A DNA stretch of 64,000 nt, from assembly GCF_017921815.1 (NCBI RefSeq), contig NZ_JAGEMM010000009.1:1-64000 (forward strand). The letters are read 5' to 3'. Positions 1 through 8,576 of this stretch are shown piece after piece (the first letter of the stretch is position 1; the number at the start of each line of letters is the position of its first letter). A program made the position numbers and the translations under genes. Below the pieces are notes generated by a model. That model saw only the letters and a list, made by a program, of their open reading frames with translations. It was not told the DNA's origin and ran no database searches. The stretch comes from Microvirga antarctica (GTDB lineage Bacteria; Pseudomonadota; Alphaproteobacteria; Rhizobiales; Beijerinckiaceae).

Positions 1-62
1 TTGGGGAAATACGGCTGAAGCCGTGCCATCTGCTCGTCCGTCAGCCAGTAAAGGTCGCTCAT
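1..62 (-). CDS. IS5-family transposase, N-terminal fragment (runs off the window)
   Basis: Only the first 20 codons are inside the window. They read MSDLYWLTDEQMARLQPYF, which I recognise as the usual N-terminus of IS5-family (IS427/IS1031 group) DDE transposases, where this stretch precedes the DUF4096-type helix-turn-helix. An AAGGAG-like ribosome binding site lies just upstream of the ATG at 62. Whether the rest of the gene is intact cannot be seen. Confidence 0.7.
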   Translation of the reverse strand, partial: MSDLYWLTDEQMARLQPYFP

Positions 63-123
63 GCTCAGTCTCCTTGCGGAACCTGAATCAGATCGAGCAT
101 CTTAAATCAATGGGTCCTGACCC
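1..123 (-). mobile_element. IS5-family insertion sequence, left end only (truncated by window edge)
   Basis: A transposase reading frame enters from the window edge on the minus strand and starts at 62. About 60 bases further out, the strand reads GGGTCAGGACCC (plus strand 112-123), which fits a terminal inverted repeat, followed directly by a TA/CTAG-like target. IS5-family elements of the IS427/IS1031 groups insert at TNA or CTAG-type sites, so I place the element end at about 123. Only one end is visible, so the repeat cannot be paired. Confidence 0.6.
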
Positions 124-384
124 TAGGGGTGATTGGGAAATGGTTTCCGCTCCGGCGATTGAGACTCAGAGGCTCACACATCGGCTGAGCGATGATCCGG
201 GTGACGTTTACCGGCGCAGCCCCGGCGATGTTCTACACAACGAACATCGGAATTTTTCCTTACGCTTTCGAAAACATGTTCAGCAGCGCCGATCAACATG
301 GCGTCGTCGAATGCCGCAGGTATGGCGATATCAGGCGACATGGAGGGCGTATGGTGATCGGTGGCGCTGATCCAGGTCTTTTGG
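124..384. other. Spacer between IS end and first SDR gene, no gene recognised
   Basis: About 260 bases between the inferred IS end and the stop of the SDR gene. An open frame crosses it on the plus strand and continues antisense into the SDR gene, but it has no ribosome binding site and its product resembles nothing I know. It may be debris of a gene interrupted by the IS. Confidence 0.4.
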
Positions 385-1149
385 CTAACGCCCCCCAGAG
401 ATGTCGATCAGCGCACCGTGGATGTAGCTCGACTTGTCCTGAAGCAGGAAGAGAACCGTGTCGGCCACCTCCTGCGCAGTGCCAGCACGGCCGAGCGGCA
501 CTGTGGGAGCCATCCTGCGGATAGCCTCGTCGCCGCCATGAATGGAATGGATCGCCGTGTCGATTAGACCCGGCCTGATAGCATTGACGCGGATTCCCAT
601 CGGGGCGAGCTCCTTCGCAAGAGAGAGCGTGAGGCTATCAATCGCGCCTTTTGAGGAAGCATAATGGGCTTCCTGCGGCATGCCGCCGTGGCGTGCGGCG
701 GCGGACGATACGTTGACGATCACCCCGCCTTCGCCACCTGCCTGCTTCGACATTTGCCGCACCGCCTCCGCCACGCAGTAGAAGGCACCGAACACGTTCG
801 TTCGAAACACGAGATCAAGATGCTGTTCATCTACATCAATGATGGACCGAGGCTCTCCGATAATGCCTGCATTGTTGACGAGCGCATCCAATCGGCCGAA
901 TCGCTCTTTGGCCGAGGCGAAGGCGGCCCTGACATCGTCTTGCCGCGCCACATCGGCATAAACGGCGATTGCCTCGCTTCCGAGGGATTCAATCGCCGCC
1001 ACGGTCTTTTCCGCGGCCTGTTGATCAGACCGATAGGTAAAGGCGATACGATATCGGGCCGCAGCAGCTGCCAGGGCGACCGCGCGACCGATCCCGCGGT
1101 TTCCGCCCGTCACCATCAGGACAGGAAATTCCTTGCTCTTGGCGTTCAT
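385..1149 (-). CDS. SDR-family NAD(P)-dependent oxidoreductase
   Basis: 254-residue classical short-chain dehydrogenase/reductase, the usual length for the family. The Rossmann glycine motif TGGNRGIG is at residues 14-21, the NNAG motif near residue 90 and the catalytic YASSK near 163, with a conserved Ser-rich strand (VNVSSAAA) before it. Substrate is unknown; FabG-like sequence suggests oxidation or reduction of a hydroxyl/keto group. Its ATG overlaps the stop of the upstream LivF-type ATPase gene by four bases (ATGA), so it is the last gene of the minus-strand transporter operon and probably acts on the imported compound or a product of it. Confidence 0.85.
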   Translation of the reverse strand: MNAKSKEFPVLMVTGGNRGIGRAVALAAAAARYRIAFTYRSDQQAAEKTVAAIESLGSEAIAVYADVARQDDVRAAFASAKERFGRLDALVNNAGIIGEPRSIIDVDEQHLDLVFRTNVFGAFYCVAEAVRQMSKQAGGEGGVIVNVSSAAARHGGMPQEAHYASSKGAIDSLTLSLAKELAPMGIRVNAIRPGLIDTAIHSIHGGDEAIRRMAPTVPLGRAGTAQEVADTVLFLLQDKSSYIHGALIDISGGR

Positions 1150-1958
1150 TGGAGCTCCTTGCCACTTTGGGCGGGCTTTTGATGTTGCTGAACCGTATCT
1201 GAAGTTGAAGAGCCACCGAGATACGCGCTCACCACTTCGGGATTATTCTCGATCTCTTCGCTCCGGCCGGAAAGCCGGACCTCGCCGTTCTGGATGACGT
1301 AAGCTCGGTCGGAGACCGCGAGCGCCAAAGTTGCCATTTGCTCCACCAGAAGGATCGTCATGCCTTGTTTCTGCAGTTGGATAATGATCTCGCCGACTTG
1401 ATGCACCAGCCGAGGCGCGAGGCCCATGCTCGGCTCGTCGAGCAGCAGAAGCCGCGGACGGATCATCAGACCTCGGGAAATCGCGAGCATCTGCTGCTCG
1501 CCTCCGGACAATGTGCCGGCACGTTGATGCTGCCTCTGCCGCAGGATCGGAAAGCGGTCGAGTTCGTGCTCGGCCCGTGCCCGTCCTTCGTCACGAGATA
1601 GGGTAATGCCGCCGAGAATGAGATTATCGTGGACAGACTGGTCACCGAAGACCTGCCTGCCTTCTGGCACGTGGGCAAGACCCATCTTGACGATGTCGTG
1701 GCCCGGGACGCCGGTGATGTCGTCTCCATTGAAAGTGACGCTTCCCGCGGCGGATGGGATCATCCCTGAGATCGCTCTCAAGGTGGTGCTCTTGCCGGCG
1801 CCGTTCGATCCAATCAGGCAGACGACTTCACCTTGATGGACATCGATGGACAATCCGTGGAGCGCTCGGACGTATCCGTATTCGACCACGAGGTTGCGCA
1901 CGGAAAGAAGTGGAACCTTACCAGTCGGGTATTCGTCGACTGCGCTCATCGTCGTCAC
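1146..1958 (-). CDS. Branched-chain amino acid/amide-type ABC transporter ATPase (LivF-like)
   Basis: 270-residue cytoplasmic ATPase of the HAAT/LivF type. Walker A GSNGAGKST is at residues 50-58, the signature LSGGEQ at 150-155, and Walker B LLLLDEP at about 170-176. The stretch 'AHVPEGRQVF' is characteristic of LivF. It should pair with the ATPase domain of the fused LivM-LivG protein encoded just upstream to energise import. Both ends overlap neighbours by four bases (ATGA), so it is translated from one operon with the permeases. A C-terminal tail of about 25 polar residues goes beyond the usual LivF end. Confidence 0.9.
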   Translation of the reverse strand: MTTMSAVDEYPTGKVPLLSVRNLVVEYGYVRALHGLSIDVHQGEVVCLIGSNGAGKSTTLRAISGMIPSAAGSVTFNGDDITGVPGHDIVKMGLAHVPEGRQVFGDQSVHDNLILGGITLSRDEGRARAEHELDRFPILRQRQHQRAGTLSGGEQQMLAISRGLMIRPRLLLLDEPSMGLAPRLVHQVGEIIIQLQKQGMTILLVEQMATLALAVSDRAYVIQNGEVRLSGRSEEIENNPEVVSAYLGGSSTSDTVQQHQKPAQSGKELQ

Positions 1959-4120
1959 TCCGCCGTCTTTGACATCTTGGAGCGCCTCAGCTCCGCAAAG
2001 GAATGCTCCGCGCTTCCGAGATAGGCGTCGATGACACGGGCATTGCGCTGCACGTCACCCGGAATACCTTCGGCGATTTTCTGGCCATAATCGAGAGCAG
2101 TGATCCGACTTGACACCCCCATGACCAGTTCCATGTGATGCTCGATGATCAACACAGTCACACCGGCATCCCGGATACGTTCGACGACGCGGGCAAGTCT
2201 GCCGAGCTCACTCGAATTGATGCCTGCGGCGGGCTCGTCGAGCAGCAGGATGGAGGGAGACGTTGCAAGCGCCCTGCCAATCTCGACGAGTCTCTGGAAG
2301 CCATACGGAAGTGACTCCGCCTCTTCGTGTGCAAGGTGGCGAATCTCAAGAAATTCGAGGAGTTCAAGCGCGCGTGTACGAAACGCGTGCTCTTCCCTGG
2401 CAAAGCGTCGCGTCCGAAGTGCCTGGTCGAAGAACGTCGCCGAGCGATGCTTGGAAAAGCCCATCATGACATTGTCCAAGACCGACAGGTCCTTGAAGAG
2501 CTGAATGTTCTGAAAGGTTCTCGCAATCCCCAATCGTGCGATTCGGAATGGCGCCAAGCCATCGATCCTTCGCCCTCCCAACCGAATCTGGCCTCCAGTC
2601 GGCGCATAGACGCCGGTCACGATGTTGACGAGCGTACTCTTACCCGAACCGTTGGGGCCGATAAGCCCATGAACCGTGCCGGGCTTCACGACGAGGGTAA
2701 TACCGTCAAGTGCCTTAACGCCGCCAAAATTCATCCGTCCGTCATTGATCACGAGCTCATCGCGCGATGGTGCAGCGACAATGGGATTCTCAACCTCGCC
2801 GGTGAGACGAGCGTCGAAACGAGGCTGCCAATCCGCTTTCGACAAGGTCTTTCGACCGAAGTAAAAGAAGCCGGACAGAAACCCTGCCATACCTGTCGGC
2901 ATCGTGATCAGGAACAGGATTAGAAGCACCCCGTAGACGAGCAGATAGTGCTCGACGATCTGCGGCGTGACCAGCATGAAGCCGATAAGACCGACGACAA
3001 CTGCGACGCCAGAAACAAATCGAAGCGAACGGATCCCTCCTCCTTGTCTGGCAAAAACAAACAAACCCAGGGAACCGAAAAGGGCAAGAACCAAGAGTGT
3101 AACTTGTATCGTCAAGTCCGAGCTTGGAAGGATCCCGTATGCGCTCACAGTCTTCAACGCTTCAGGCAGCACGACGAGGACTGCCGTTCCAATCAGTGGG
3201 CCAAATAGGCTGCGGGCTCCGCCCAGAATGACGAACACGAGAAACTCCACGGACTTTTCGAACGTAAACGTATCCGAGACGATGTATTCCTGCTGATGCG
3301 CGAACAGCGAGCCGGCAAGGCCAGCAAATGCCGCACTCAACGTGAATGTCGCGAGCTTTACTCGGTATACAGAAACGCCGACAGATTCCGCCGCTATCTC
3401 GGACTGTCGGACGGCGCTCACGGTTCGTCCCCAGTTTCCTGTCAGCAGATTGATAGCCAGAAGCTGCGCGAGAACGAGAAAGCCTGCGCAGACCCAGAAG
3501 TAGAGGACCTGTCCGGTCAGGATCGGGCCGTCTGCTCCAAAGGGACGAAACTTTCGGAGCGACCCCATCGTGGTTCCGAACCAATCGGGCCGCGGGATTC
3601 CCCCTAAACCAGCAGGACCGCCCGTAAGATCCGTCCACGTCTGCGCGATAACGAACGTGACGATTGCCAATGCGATCGTGACCATCGCAAGGAAGTGACC
3701 TCGTGCCCGGAGCGTCGGAAGGCCAATCAGGAAGCCAGCCAGTGCAGCGATCGCCGTCGAGAGCGCGAAGGCCAACCAAACGGATATGCCGAGGCTCGTC
3801 GTCAGGAGAGCGGATGCATAGGCTCCGATCGCGAACAGAGCGCCATGGCCAAGCGACACCTGTCCCTGATAACCGACGAGGATATTCAGGCCGATTGCAG
3901 CGATGCTGTAATAGGCGATCGTTTGGAGGATCTGCTGAAAATATCCATCGGAGAGCGCGAGCGGTGCTACCACAATGCCGACGATTGCCAGGAGAAAAAG
4001 CCCGATTTGTCCGATGGAGACGTCGTTAAAAATCGGCAGGTTCAATCGCTTTCGGAGAATCCCGCCATTTGGCTCGAACCCTCGCTTCTGCACTTCGACC
4101 TTCATCAAATGGGAAACCAT
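1955..4120 (-). CDS. Fused ABC permease-ATPase (LivM-LivG fusion)
   Basis: 721-residue single chain. Residues about 30-350 are a LivM-type permease with the conserved stretch LNILVGYQGQVSLGHGALFAIGAY, split here as LNILVGYQGQ (78-87) then VSLGHGA. Extra membrane segments follow at about 365-415. Residues about 455-720 are a LivG-type ATPase with Walker A GPNGSGKST (488-496), signature-region LPYGFQR (604-610) and Walker B LLLDEP (625-630). No stop or start separates the halves, so the fusion is genuine unless the sequence has an error. Fused LivM-LivG proteins are known in proteobacteria, while separate subunits are the norm. It lies three bases after the LivH gene and overlaps the LivF gene by ATGA. 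Confidence 0.88.
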   Translation of the reverse strand: MVSHLMKVEVQKRGFEPNGGILRKRLNLPIFNDVSIGQIGLFLLAIVGIVVAPLALSDGYFQQILQTIAYYSIAAIGLNILVGYQGQVSLGHGALFAIGAYASALLTTSLGISVWLAFALSTAIAALAGFLIGLPTLRARGHFLAMVTIALAIVTFVIAQTWTDLTGGPAGLGGIPRPDWFGTTMGSLRKFRPFGADGPILTGQVLYFWVCAGFLVLAQLLAINLLTGNWGRTVSAVRQSEIAAESVGVSVYRVKLATFTLSAAFAGLAGSLFAHQQEYIVSDTFTFEKSVEFLVFVILGGARSLFGPLIGTAVLVVLPEALKTVSAYGILPSSDLTIQVTLLVLALFGSLGLFVFARQGGGIRSLRFVSGVAVVVGLIGFMLVTPQIVEHYLLVYGVLLILFLITMPTGMAGFLSGFFYFGRKTLSKADWQPRFDARLTGEVENPIVAAPSRDELVINDGRMNFGGVKALDGITLVVKPGTVHGLIGPNGSGKSTLVNIVTGVYAPTGGQIRLGGRRIDGLAPFRIARLGIARTFQNIQLFKDLSVLDNVMMGFSKHRSATFFDQALRTRRFAREEHAFRTRALELLEFLEIRHLAHEEAESLPYGFQRLVEIGRALATSPSILLLDEPAAGINSSELGRLARVVERIRDAGVTVLIIEHHMELVMGVSSRITALDYGQKIAEGIPGDVQRNARVIDAYLGSAEHSFAELRRSKMSKTAE

Positions 4121-4123
4121 AGG

Positions 4124-5059
4124 TTATACCTTCTCGCGGCCGGATTTATCGAACAAACCCATCGGACGCCAAGCAAGGATGGCGATCAAAATCAGGAACG
4201 TGACCGCATCCCGGAGCGATGCATTGAAGATCGCGACCACAAATTCCACGATACCAAGAGCAAGACCGACGACCAGAATACCAACAGGATTGCCCAGACC
4301 CCCAATGATGCCGACTGCAAAGGCTTTCAATCCGGGGAGAGTTCCCATATGCGCGTGGGCGAAGAGGACTGGCGCAACGAGTACGCCGGCCAAGCCCGCG
4401 AGGACGCTGGACAAAGCGTAGGAAAGGACGACGATGTGGCGCACGTTGATCCCCATCAGCGCTGCAGCCGGCGCATTGAACGCGACGGCCGCCATCGCCT
4501 TTCCAAGGCGCGACTTCTTCAAGAAGAATAATACCGCGATCATCGCGCCGAGGGACGCTGCAAGGATAAAGACTTCCTGCGGCAGGATCCCGATTTGGAC
4601 CGTCCCAAGATTCAGCCGTATCGGAACGTCCCCGAAAACCGAGGGAACGCGCATATGCTCGCGCCCCCAGATGATTTCCGCCATCTGCCGCAGGATCACA
4701 GCCACGCCCACCGTGCTGAGAATCCAGCCGAACGAGAAGATTCCTCGGAGGGGCCGAATGGCGATGCGCTCGACGGCTATTCCCATCAGCGCCAGCACGA
4801 CAACGACCACAGCGATCGCCGCCAGGAGGGCGAGCCACAGGGATACGCCTGACAGCGCTAACCCTCCGAGCACCGTGAAGCTCAGCATGGCGGCGATCAT
4901 GAGAAAGTCGCCTTGGGCAAAGTTCAGAGTGTCGGTCGTCGAAAAGGTGACGTAATAGCCCTGGGCGACCAGCGCATAGATGCTGCCATAGACCAACCCA
5001 CTTACGATGGCCTGCGGCAATCCTTGTGCCAGCATTTCGGCTATGGACGCGAGATCCAA
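4124..5059 (-). CDS. Branched-chain amino acid/amide-type ABC transporter permease (LivH-like)
   Basis: 311-residue integral membrane permease of the LivH family, with about eight hydrophobic segments. The N-terminal GLVYGSIYALVAQGYYVTFS region and 'DTLNFAQGDFLMIAAML' are typical of LivH, as is the late GGLGNPVGILVVGLALGIVE stretch. It should form the translocation pore with the permease half of the LivM-LivG fusion. It is the first membrane gene after the binding-protein gene, with a 76-base gap, and is followed after three bases by the fusion gene, so all are probably one transcript. Confidence 0.9.
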   Translation of the reverse strand: MDLASIAEMLAQGLPQAIVSGLVYGSIYALVAQGYYVTFSTTDTLNFAQGDFLMIAAMLSFTVLGGLALSGVSLWLALLAAIAVVVVVLALMGIAVERIAIRPLRGIFSFGWILSTVGVAVILRQMAEIIWGREHMRVPSVFGDVPIRLNLGTVQIGILPQEVFILAASLGAMIAVLFFLKKSRLGKAMAAVAFNAPAAALMGINVRHIVVLSYALSSVLAGLAGVLVAPVLFAHAHMGTLPGLKAFAVGIIGGLGNPVGILVVGLALGIVEFVVAIFNASLRDAVTFLILIAILAWRPMGLFDKSGREKV

Positions 5060-5135
5060 ATGCCCCTCCCACTCTCATCAAGATCTGTAAGAGCTGGCGT
5101 CCGATTTTTATCGCGAACGCCAGCGAGTGAGCCTG

Positions 5136-6380
5136 CTACTTGGCTTTGACGAGATCGCCATTGCGCCACGTGGCGACGAACATGTCGTTGGAGTCGAGCG
5201 AATGATGACGAGTGGGAGAGAAAGGACGCGAGGGGATTGAGGAGACGCCGCTGAAACCCTCGAGTGTTTCGATAGCGTCCCTGAGTTTGACCTGATCGGG
5301 GCCTGACTTGGCAAGTGCCGTCAACATGAGCTTGGCCGCGTCGTAGCCGAGCGCGGCGGTCATCGGGAAGGGGTTTTCGTTGAAGGACTTGAGCATCTTC
5401 TGATGGAAGTCAGCGGCAGCCGGGCTGCTATCGATTGTGAATGAAGCGACTGCCAGCACACCCTCCATCAACTCTTGGCCCGCGAGGCGTCCGACCGCAG
5501 GATCTGCGTATCCCCAGGGACCGGCCCATTGGACCTTGTAGTCAATTTTCTGAGCGCTTCGGAGAAGACCGGCAAGCTCCGCTGCCAGTCCGAAATTGAT
5601 GATCTGCTTCACGCCGGCGGATTTCATCTTCTGAAGCTGCGAGGTCATGTCGGTGTCGCCAACATTGTAGGTTTCCGTCGCGAGAATCTTCAGGCCCTGG
5701 CCGGCGATGATCCGTTGGGCGGTGGCTTTCGCCTGCGATCCGTAACCGGAAGTATCGTGCATGATTCCAATCGCGTCCCAGCCCGCCTGCTTGGCGTAGG
5801 CCAGCACGGTTTCGATCTGGAAGTCGTCTTGCATGGACGTGCGGAAAGTATACTTGCGCGGCTTTGCACCCGGTGCCGTGGAATTGGCGACTGGCTTGCC
5901 GTCAGCATCCACATAGACAATGCCAACCGATGAAGCGATGGGCACGATAACGGGCGTTTCGGCCTCTTCTGTCTTGGGCAGGAACGCGAGCGCATTGCCG
6001 GAATTGACCGGACCCAGGATACCGACAACCTTGTCACGTTGGATGAAGCGGCTGATATTGTTGATCGCAACTTCTGGTTTGGCCTGGTCGTCCAGATAGA
6101 TCATCTCGACCTTGCGGCCCTTATAGCCACCCGCATCGTTGTATTCCTTGGTGCAGATTTCGATGCCGCGTTTCATTCCCTGACTGAAGCTCGCCGATGG
6201 CCCTGTAAACCCGCCATTGACGCCTATCGTGATGTCAGGCCCTCCGGCGCCTTGGGTGGCAGCGTCGGCGCAGCTCACATTGCCTTGCGCCCCTGCGCTT
6301 GAAGCTCCGAAGATCGGCGCAAGACACAGCGCCAGGACGTATCGGCGAACGCGCAATCTGTCATTCGAATTCACGATCAT
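5136..6380 (-). CDS. ABC transporter substrate-binding protein (Peripla_BP_6/LivK type)
   Basis: 414 residues. A signal peptide (basic RVRR, then LALCLAPIFGASSAGA) ends near residue 31, so the protein is periplasmic. The mature part begins with the family's DITIGVNGGFTGPSASF strand and has the two-lobe features of class I binding proteins (ILGPVNSGN; SGYGSQAKATAQ). Relatives bind branched-chain amino acids, amides, urea or aromatic acids, and specificity cannot be read from sequence. It is the promoter-proximal gene of the minus-strand operon and lies divergent from the SDR gene at 6537 across a region with a candidate operator. Confidence 0.88.
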   Translation of the reverse strand: MIVNSNDRLRVRRYVLALCLAPIFGASSAGAQGNVSCADAATQGAGGPDITIGVNGGFTGPSASFSQGMKRGIEICTKEYNDAGGYKGRKVEMIYLDDQAKPEVAINNISRFIQRDKVVGILGPVNSGNALAFLPKTEEAETPVIVPIASSVGIVYVDADGKPVANSTAPGAKPRKYTFRTSMQDDFQIETVLAYAKQAGWDAIGIMHDTSGYGSQAKATAQRIIAGQGLKILATETYNVGDTDMTSQLQKMKSAGVKQIINFGLAAELAGLLRSAQKIDYKVQWAGPWGYADPAVGRLAGQELMEGVLAVASFTIDSSPAAADFHQKMLKSFNENPFPMTAALGYDAAKLMLTALAKSGPDQVKLRDAIETLEGFSGVSSIPSRPFSPTRHHSLDSNDMFVATWRNGDLVKAK

Positions 6381-6453
6381 CTGCTTCTCCTCCGGCTGGT
6401 TGACGAGCCATGTCGCACAGAAGGCGCCCTCTGTTGCGCCAGCTTGCTAACAT

Positions 6454-6476
6454 ATTTCACATATGATATTTGAAAT
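6454..6476. promoter_or_regulatory. Candidate operator (inverted repeat) between the LivK-type gene and the divergent SDR gene
   Basis: ATTTCA (6454-6459) and TGAAAT (6471-6476) form a perfect inverted repeat around 11 bases. The left arm reads TTTCACATATGAT (6455-6467), and the reverse strand of the right arm reads TTTCAAATATCAT. Each differs by one base from TTTCAAATATGAT at 9441-9453, upstream of the GntR gene. Such symmetry and sharing suggest a binding site for the GntR/FCD protein encoded at 9465. Inferred from sequence only. Confidence 0.45.
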
Positions 6477-6536
6477 TCAAGAAGATTCTTCAATGGATCT
6501 GATTTCACTGCAGCCTTTTTTCAGGAGAGTGGGCCG

Positions 6537-7259
6537 ATGCGTATTGTGGTGACCGGGGGATGTGGAGGAATTGGCCAGAGCGTGGTCGAGCTGCTTGACG
6601 AGAGAGGTCACGAGGTCATTCGGCTGGACCGTCGACCCAACGGGCGGCCGGGTGGCGCCATCATCGAGACCGACCTGACGGATCTAAGAAGCACCCAGGC
6701 TGCGTTCGATGAGATTGCAACCGGCGGAGCCATTCAAGGGCTGGTGATGGCCGCCGGTCTTGGCGCAGGCCAAGCTGGAGATTCGACCGTGGAGATGTTG
6801 GACCCCGAGGTGTGGTCAAATCTTATTGCCGCCAATCTGAGCAGCGTTTATTTCAGCCTCAGGTGTGCTCTGCCTCTTCTGCGCGAAGGCGCACCTTCCT
6901 CGGCGGTCACCATCGCGTCGGTTGCGGGATTGGTCGGGTCGCCGGGCGGCGTCGCGACACACGGCTATGCCGCCTCCAAGGGCGGCGCAATAGCCCTTAC
7001 ACGAGCAGCAGCGGTCACCTATGCCCCTGAGCGGATCCGCTTCAATTGCATTTGTCCGAGCGCTGTTCAAACACCGTTGATCGATGCATTCATTAGTGCC
7101 CATCCCGAGCGGGAAAGCGCCTTGCGCTCGCGCCACCCCATCGGACGAATCGGATTGCCGCGCGAAATCGCCGAAACCGTAGCCTTTCTGCTGGACCCGG
7201 GTGCGGGGTTTCTGACCGGCGCTACTGTGCCCGTCGATGGTGGCCTGACCGCCCAATAA
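6537..7259 (+). CDS. SDR-family oxidoreductase
   Basis: 240-residue classical SDR. The glycine-rich motif TGGCGGIG is at residues 6-13, the catalytic Ser lies in the VTIASVAG strand, YAASKGG is the Tyr-Lys motif near residue 151, and the C-terminal VPVDGG motif is present. The FabG-like C-terminal arm fits a soluble tetrameric dehydrogenase. An AGGAGAG ribosome binding site precedes the ATG at 6537. It is the first gene of a plus-strand pair with the Gfo/Idh/MocA dehydrogenase 12 bases downstream, so both probably act on the same polyol- or sugar-like substrate. It is divergent from the transporter operon. Confidence 0.85.
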   Translation: MRIVVTGGCGGIGQSVVELLDERGHEVIRLDRRPNGRPGGAIIETDLTDLRSTQAAFDEIATGGAIQGLVMAAGLGAGQAGDSTVEMLDPEVWSNLIAANLSSVYFSLRCALPLLREGAPSSAVTIASVAGLVGSPGGVATHGYAASKGGAIALTRAAAVTYAPERIRFNCICPSAVQTPLIDAFISAHPERESALRSRHPIGRIGLPREIAETVAFLLDPGAGFLTGATVPVDGGLTAQ

Positions 7260-7271
7260 GGAAGTCTGCTC

Positions 7272-8342
7272 ATGACACTGCGTGTGGCCGTTGTCGGAAC
7301 GGGCTTTGGTGCAAACATTCATATTCCGGCGTTTCGTCTGCTTAGAGATGTAGACGTCGTCGCGATCGTCAGTTCCCGTCGCAACAGAGCGCAATCAATC
7401 GCAGAGCGCCACGGGATCCCGAATGCGTTCGATAACTACAGCGAGATGCTCGCAACCGTTGCGCCAGATCTCGTCACGATCGCGACTCCGCCCTACCTGC
7501 ACCATTCGATGGCTCTAGAGGCGATCGAGCGCGGGATTCATGTGCTTTGCGAGAAGCCGCTGGCGCTGAACGTCCAAGAGGCGAGAGAGATGGTGGCTGA
7601 GGCGGAACGACGGGGCGTCATCGCCGCCGTCAACCATGAATTCCGCTTCCTCCCTGTTCGCGCCGCCTTTCGGGAGCGCATCCGGCGCGGTGATATCGGA
7701 ACGCCTCATCAGGTTCAGATTCAGTGGCACGCCATCCTTGGCCCGAATGGGCAACCTGGCCCGTACGATTGGTGGTCCAGCGAGACGAAGGGTGGGGGGA
7801 TTCTCGGAGCGGTGGGTTCTCACTACATCGATTGCCTGCTGTGGTGGTTCGGTCCGATCGTAGAGGTCGCTTCGGTACTCGATGCCCGGGTGCCATTCCG
7901 TCCCGATTCTCATACGAATGAATTGCGCGCTGTGACGAGCGACGACACAACAGCAGTCCTCCTGAGGATGGAGAGTGGGGCTGTCATCAATCTCAGCCTC
8001 ACGGCTGTCGCTGGCGTACGTGGGAGCCGTGTTGAGGCCCACGGGCCGAAAGGTTCGCTCGTGATCGAGAACGACGAGCGCCTTCTTTATGGCGCCGCCG
8101 GGGGCGCCATGAAACTGCAGGAGCTATCTCTTGGCAATGGGCTTGCCGATGCAAGCCACCCGCCGATGCTCGCTGCCTTCATCGAATTGGCCACCCACGT
8201 CGTCGGCCTGATCAAGGGAGATCGGTCGACGATCGTTCCCGGCTTTCGTGACGGTTTGGCGGTCCAGGCGGTCATGCACGCGATCCAACAGGCGGGTAGA
8301 AATCGGCGCTGGGCGACTGTTGACCGTGTCGATGGGCCATAG
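7272..8342 (+). CDS. Gfo/Idh/MocA-family oxidoreductase
   Basis: 356-residue NAD(P)-dependent dehydrogenase. The N-terminal Rossmann fold has VVGTGFGANIHIPAF. The cofactor/active-site signature HVLCEKPLALN (EKP) sits near residues 93-103. The C-terminal alpha/beta domain begins near residue 135 and carries GGGILGAVGSHYIDCLLWW, where the GxHxID Asp/His pair is typical of the catalytic site. Family members oxidise sugars, inositols or related hydroxy compounds. It follows the SDR gene closely and is probably co-transcribed. A gap of 234 bases with no recognisable gene separates it from the convergent aldolase gene. Confidence 0.88.
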   Translation: MTLRVAVVGTGFGANIHIPAFRLLRDVDVVAIVSSRRNRAQSIAERHGIPNAFDNYSEMLATVAPDLVTIATPPYLHHSMALEAIERGIHVLCEKPLALNVQEAREMVAEAERRGVIAAVNHEFRFLPVRAAFRERIRRGDIGTPHQVQIQWHAILGPNGQPGPYDWWSSETKGGGILGAVGSHYIDCLLWWFGPIVEVASVLDARVPFRPDSHTNELRAVTSDDTTAVLLRMESGAVINLSLTAVAGVRGSRVEAHGPKGSLVIENDERLLYGAAGGAMKLQELSLGNGLADASHPPMLAAFIELATHVVGLIKGDRSTIVPGFRDGLAVQAVMHAIQQAGRNRRWATVDRVDGP

Positions 8343-8576
8343 ATTTCGCACGCCCGCTGCGGTCCAGCGATATACCCTCTTGGCGCCCGGTGGGCCCGGG
8401 TATGAAGGTCCCAAGGTCCGACAGCCACGCACTCGGTCGCTGCCGAAGTAGCGCCGATGTAGCAGTTGCTCCCTCCAAGGCGTGATCTTTGCTCTCCGCA
8501 TAAGACAGCGCAGGCCTATGAGTACGCGCTGTCGCTCGATCAATAGGTGATACCCGCCATGTTTCGGAAAAGGCTG

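Noticed and set aside
124-384. Plus-strand open frame from 192 into the SDR gene
   Set aside because: No ribosome binding site, no similarity to a known family and extensive antisense overlap with the SDR gene.
3695-4531. 278-residue open frame antisense to the LivH/LivM-LivG junction
   Set aside because: Highly charged product with no domains, spanning two well supported membrane protein genes.
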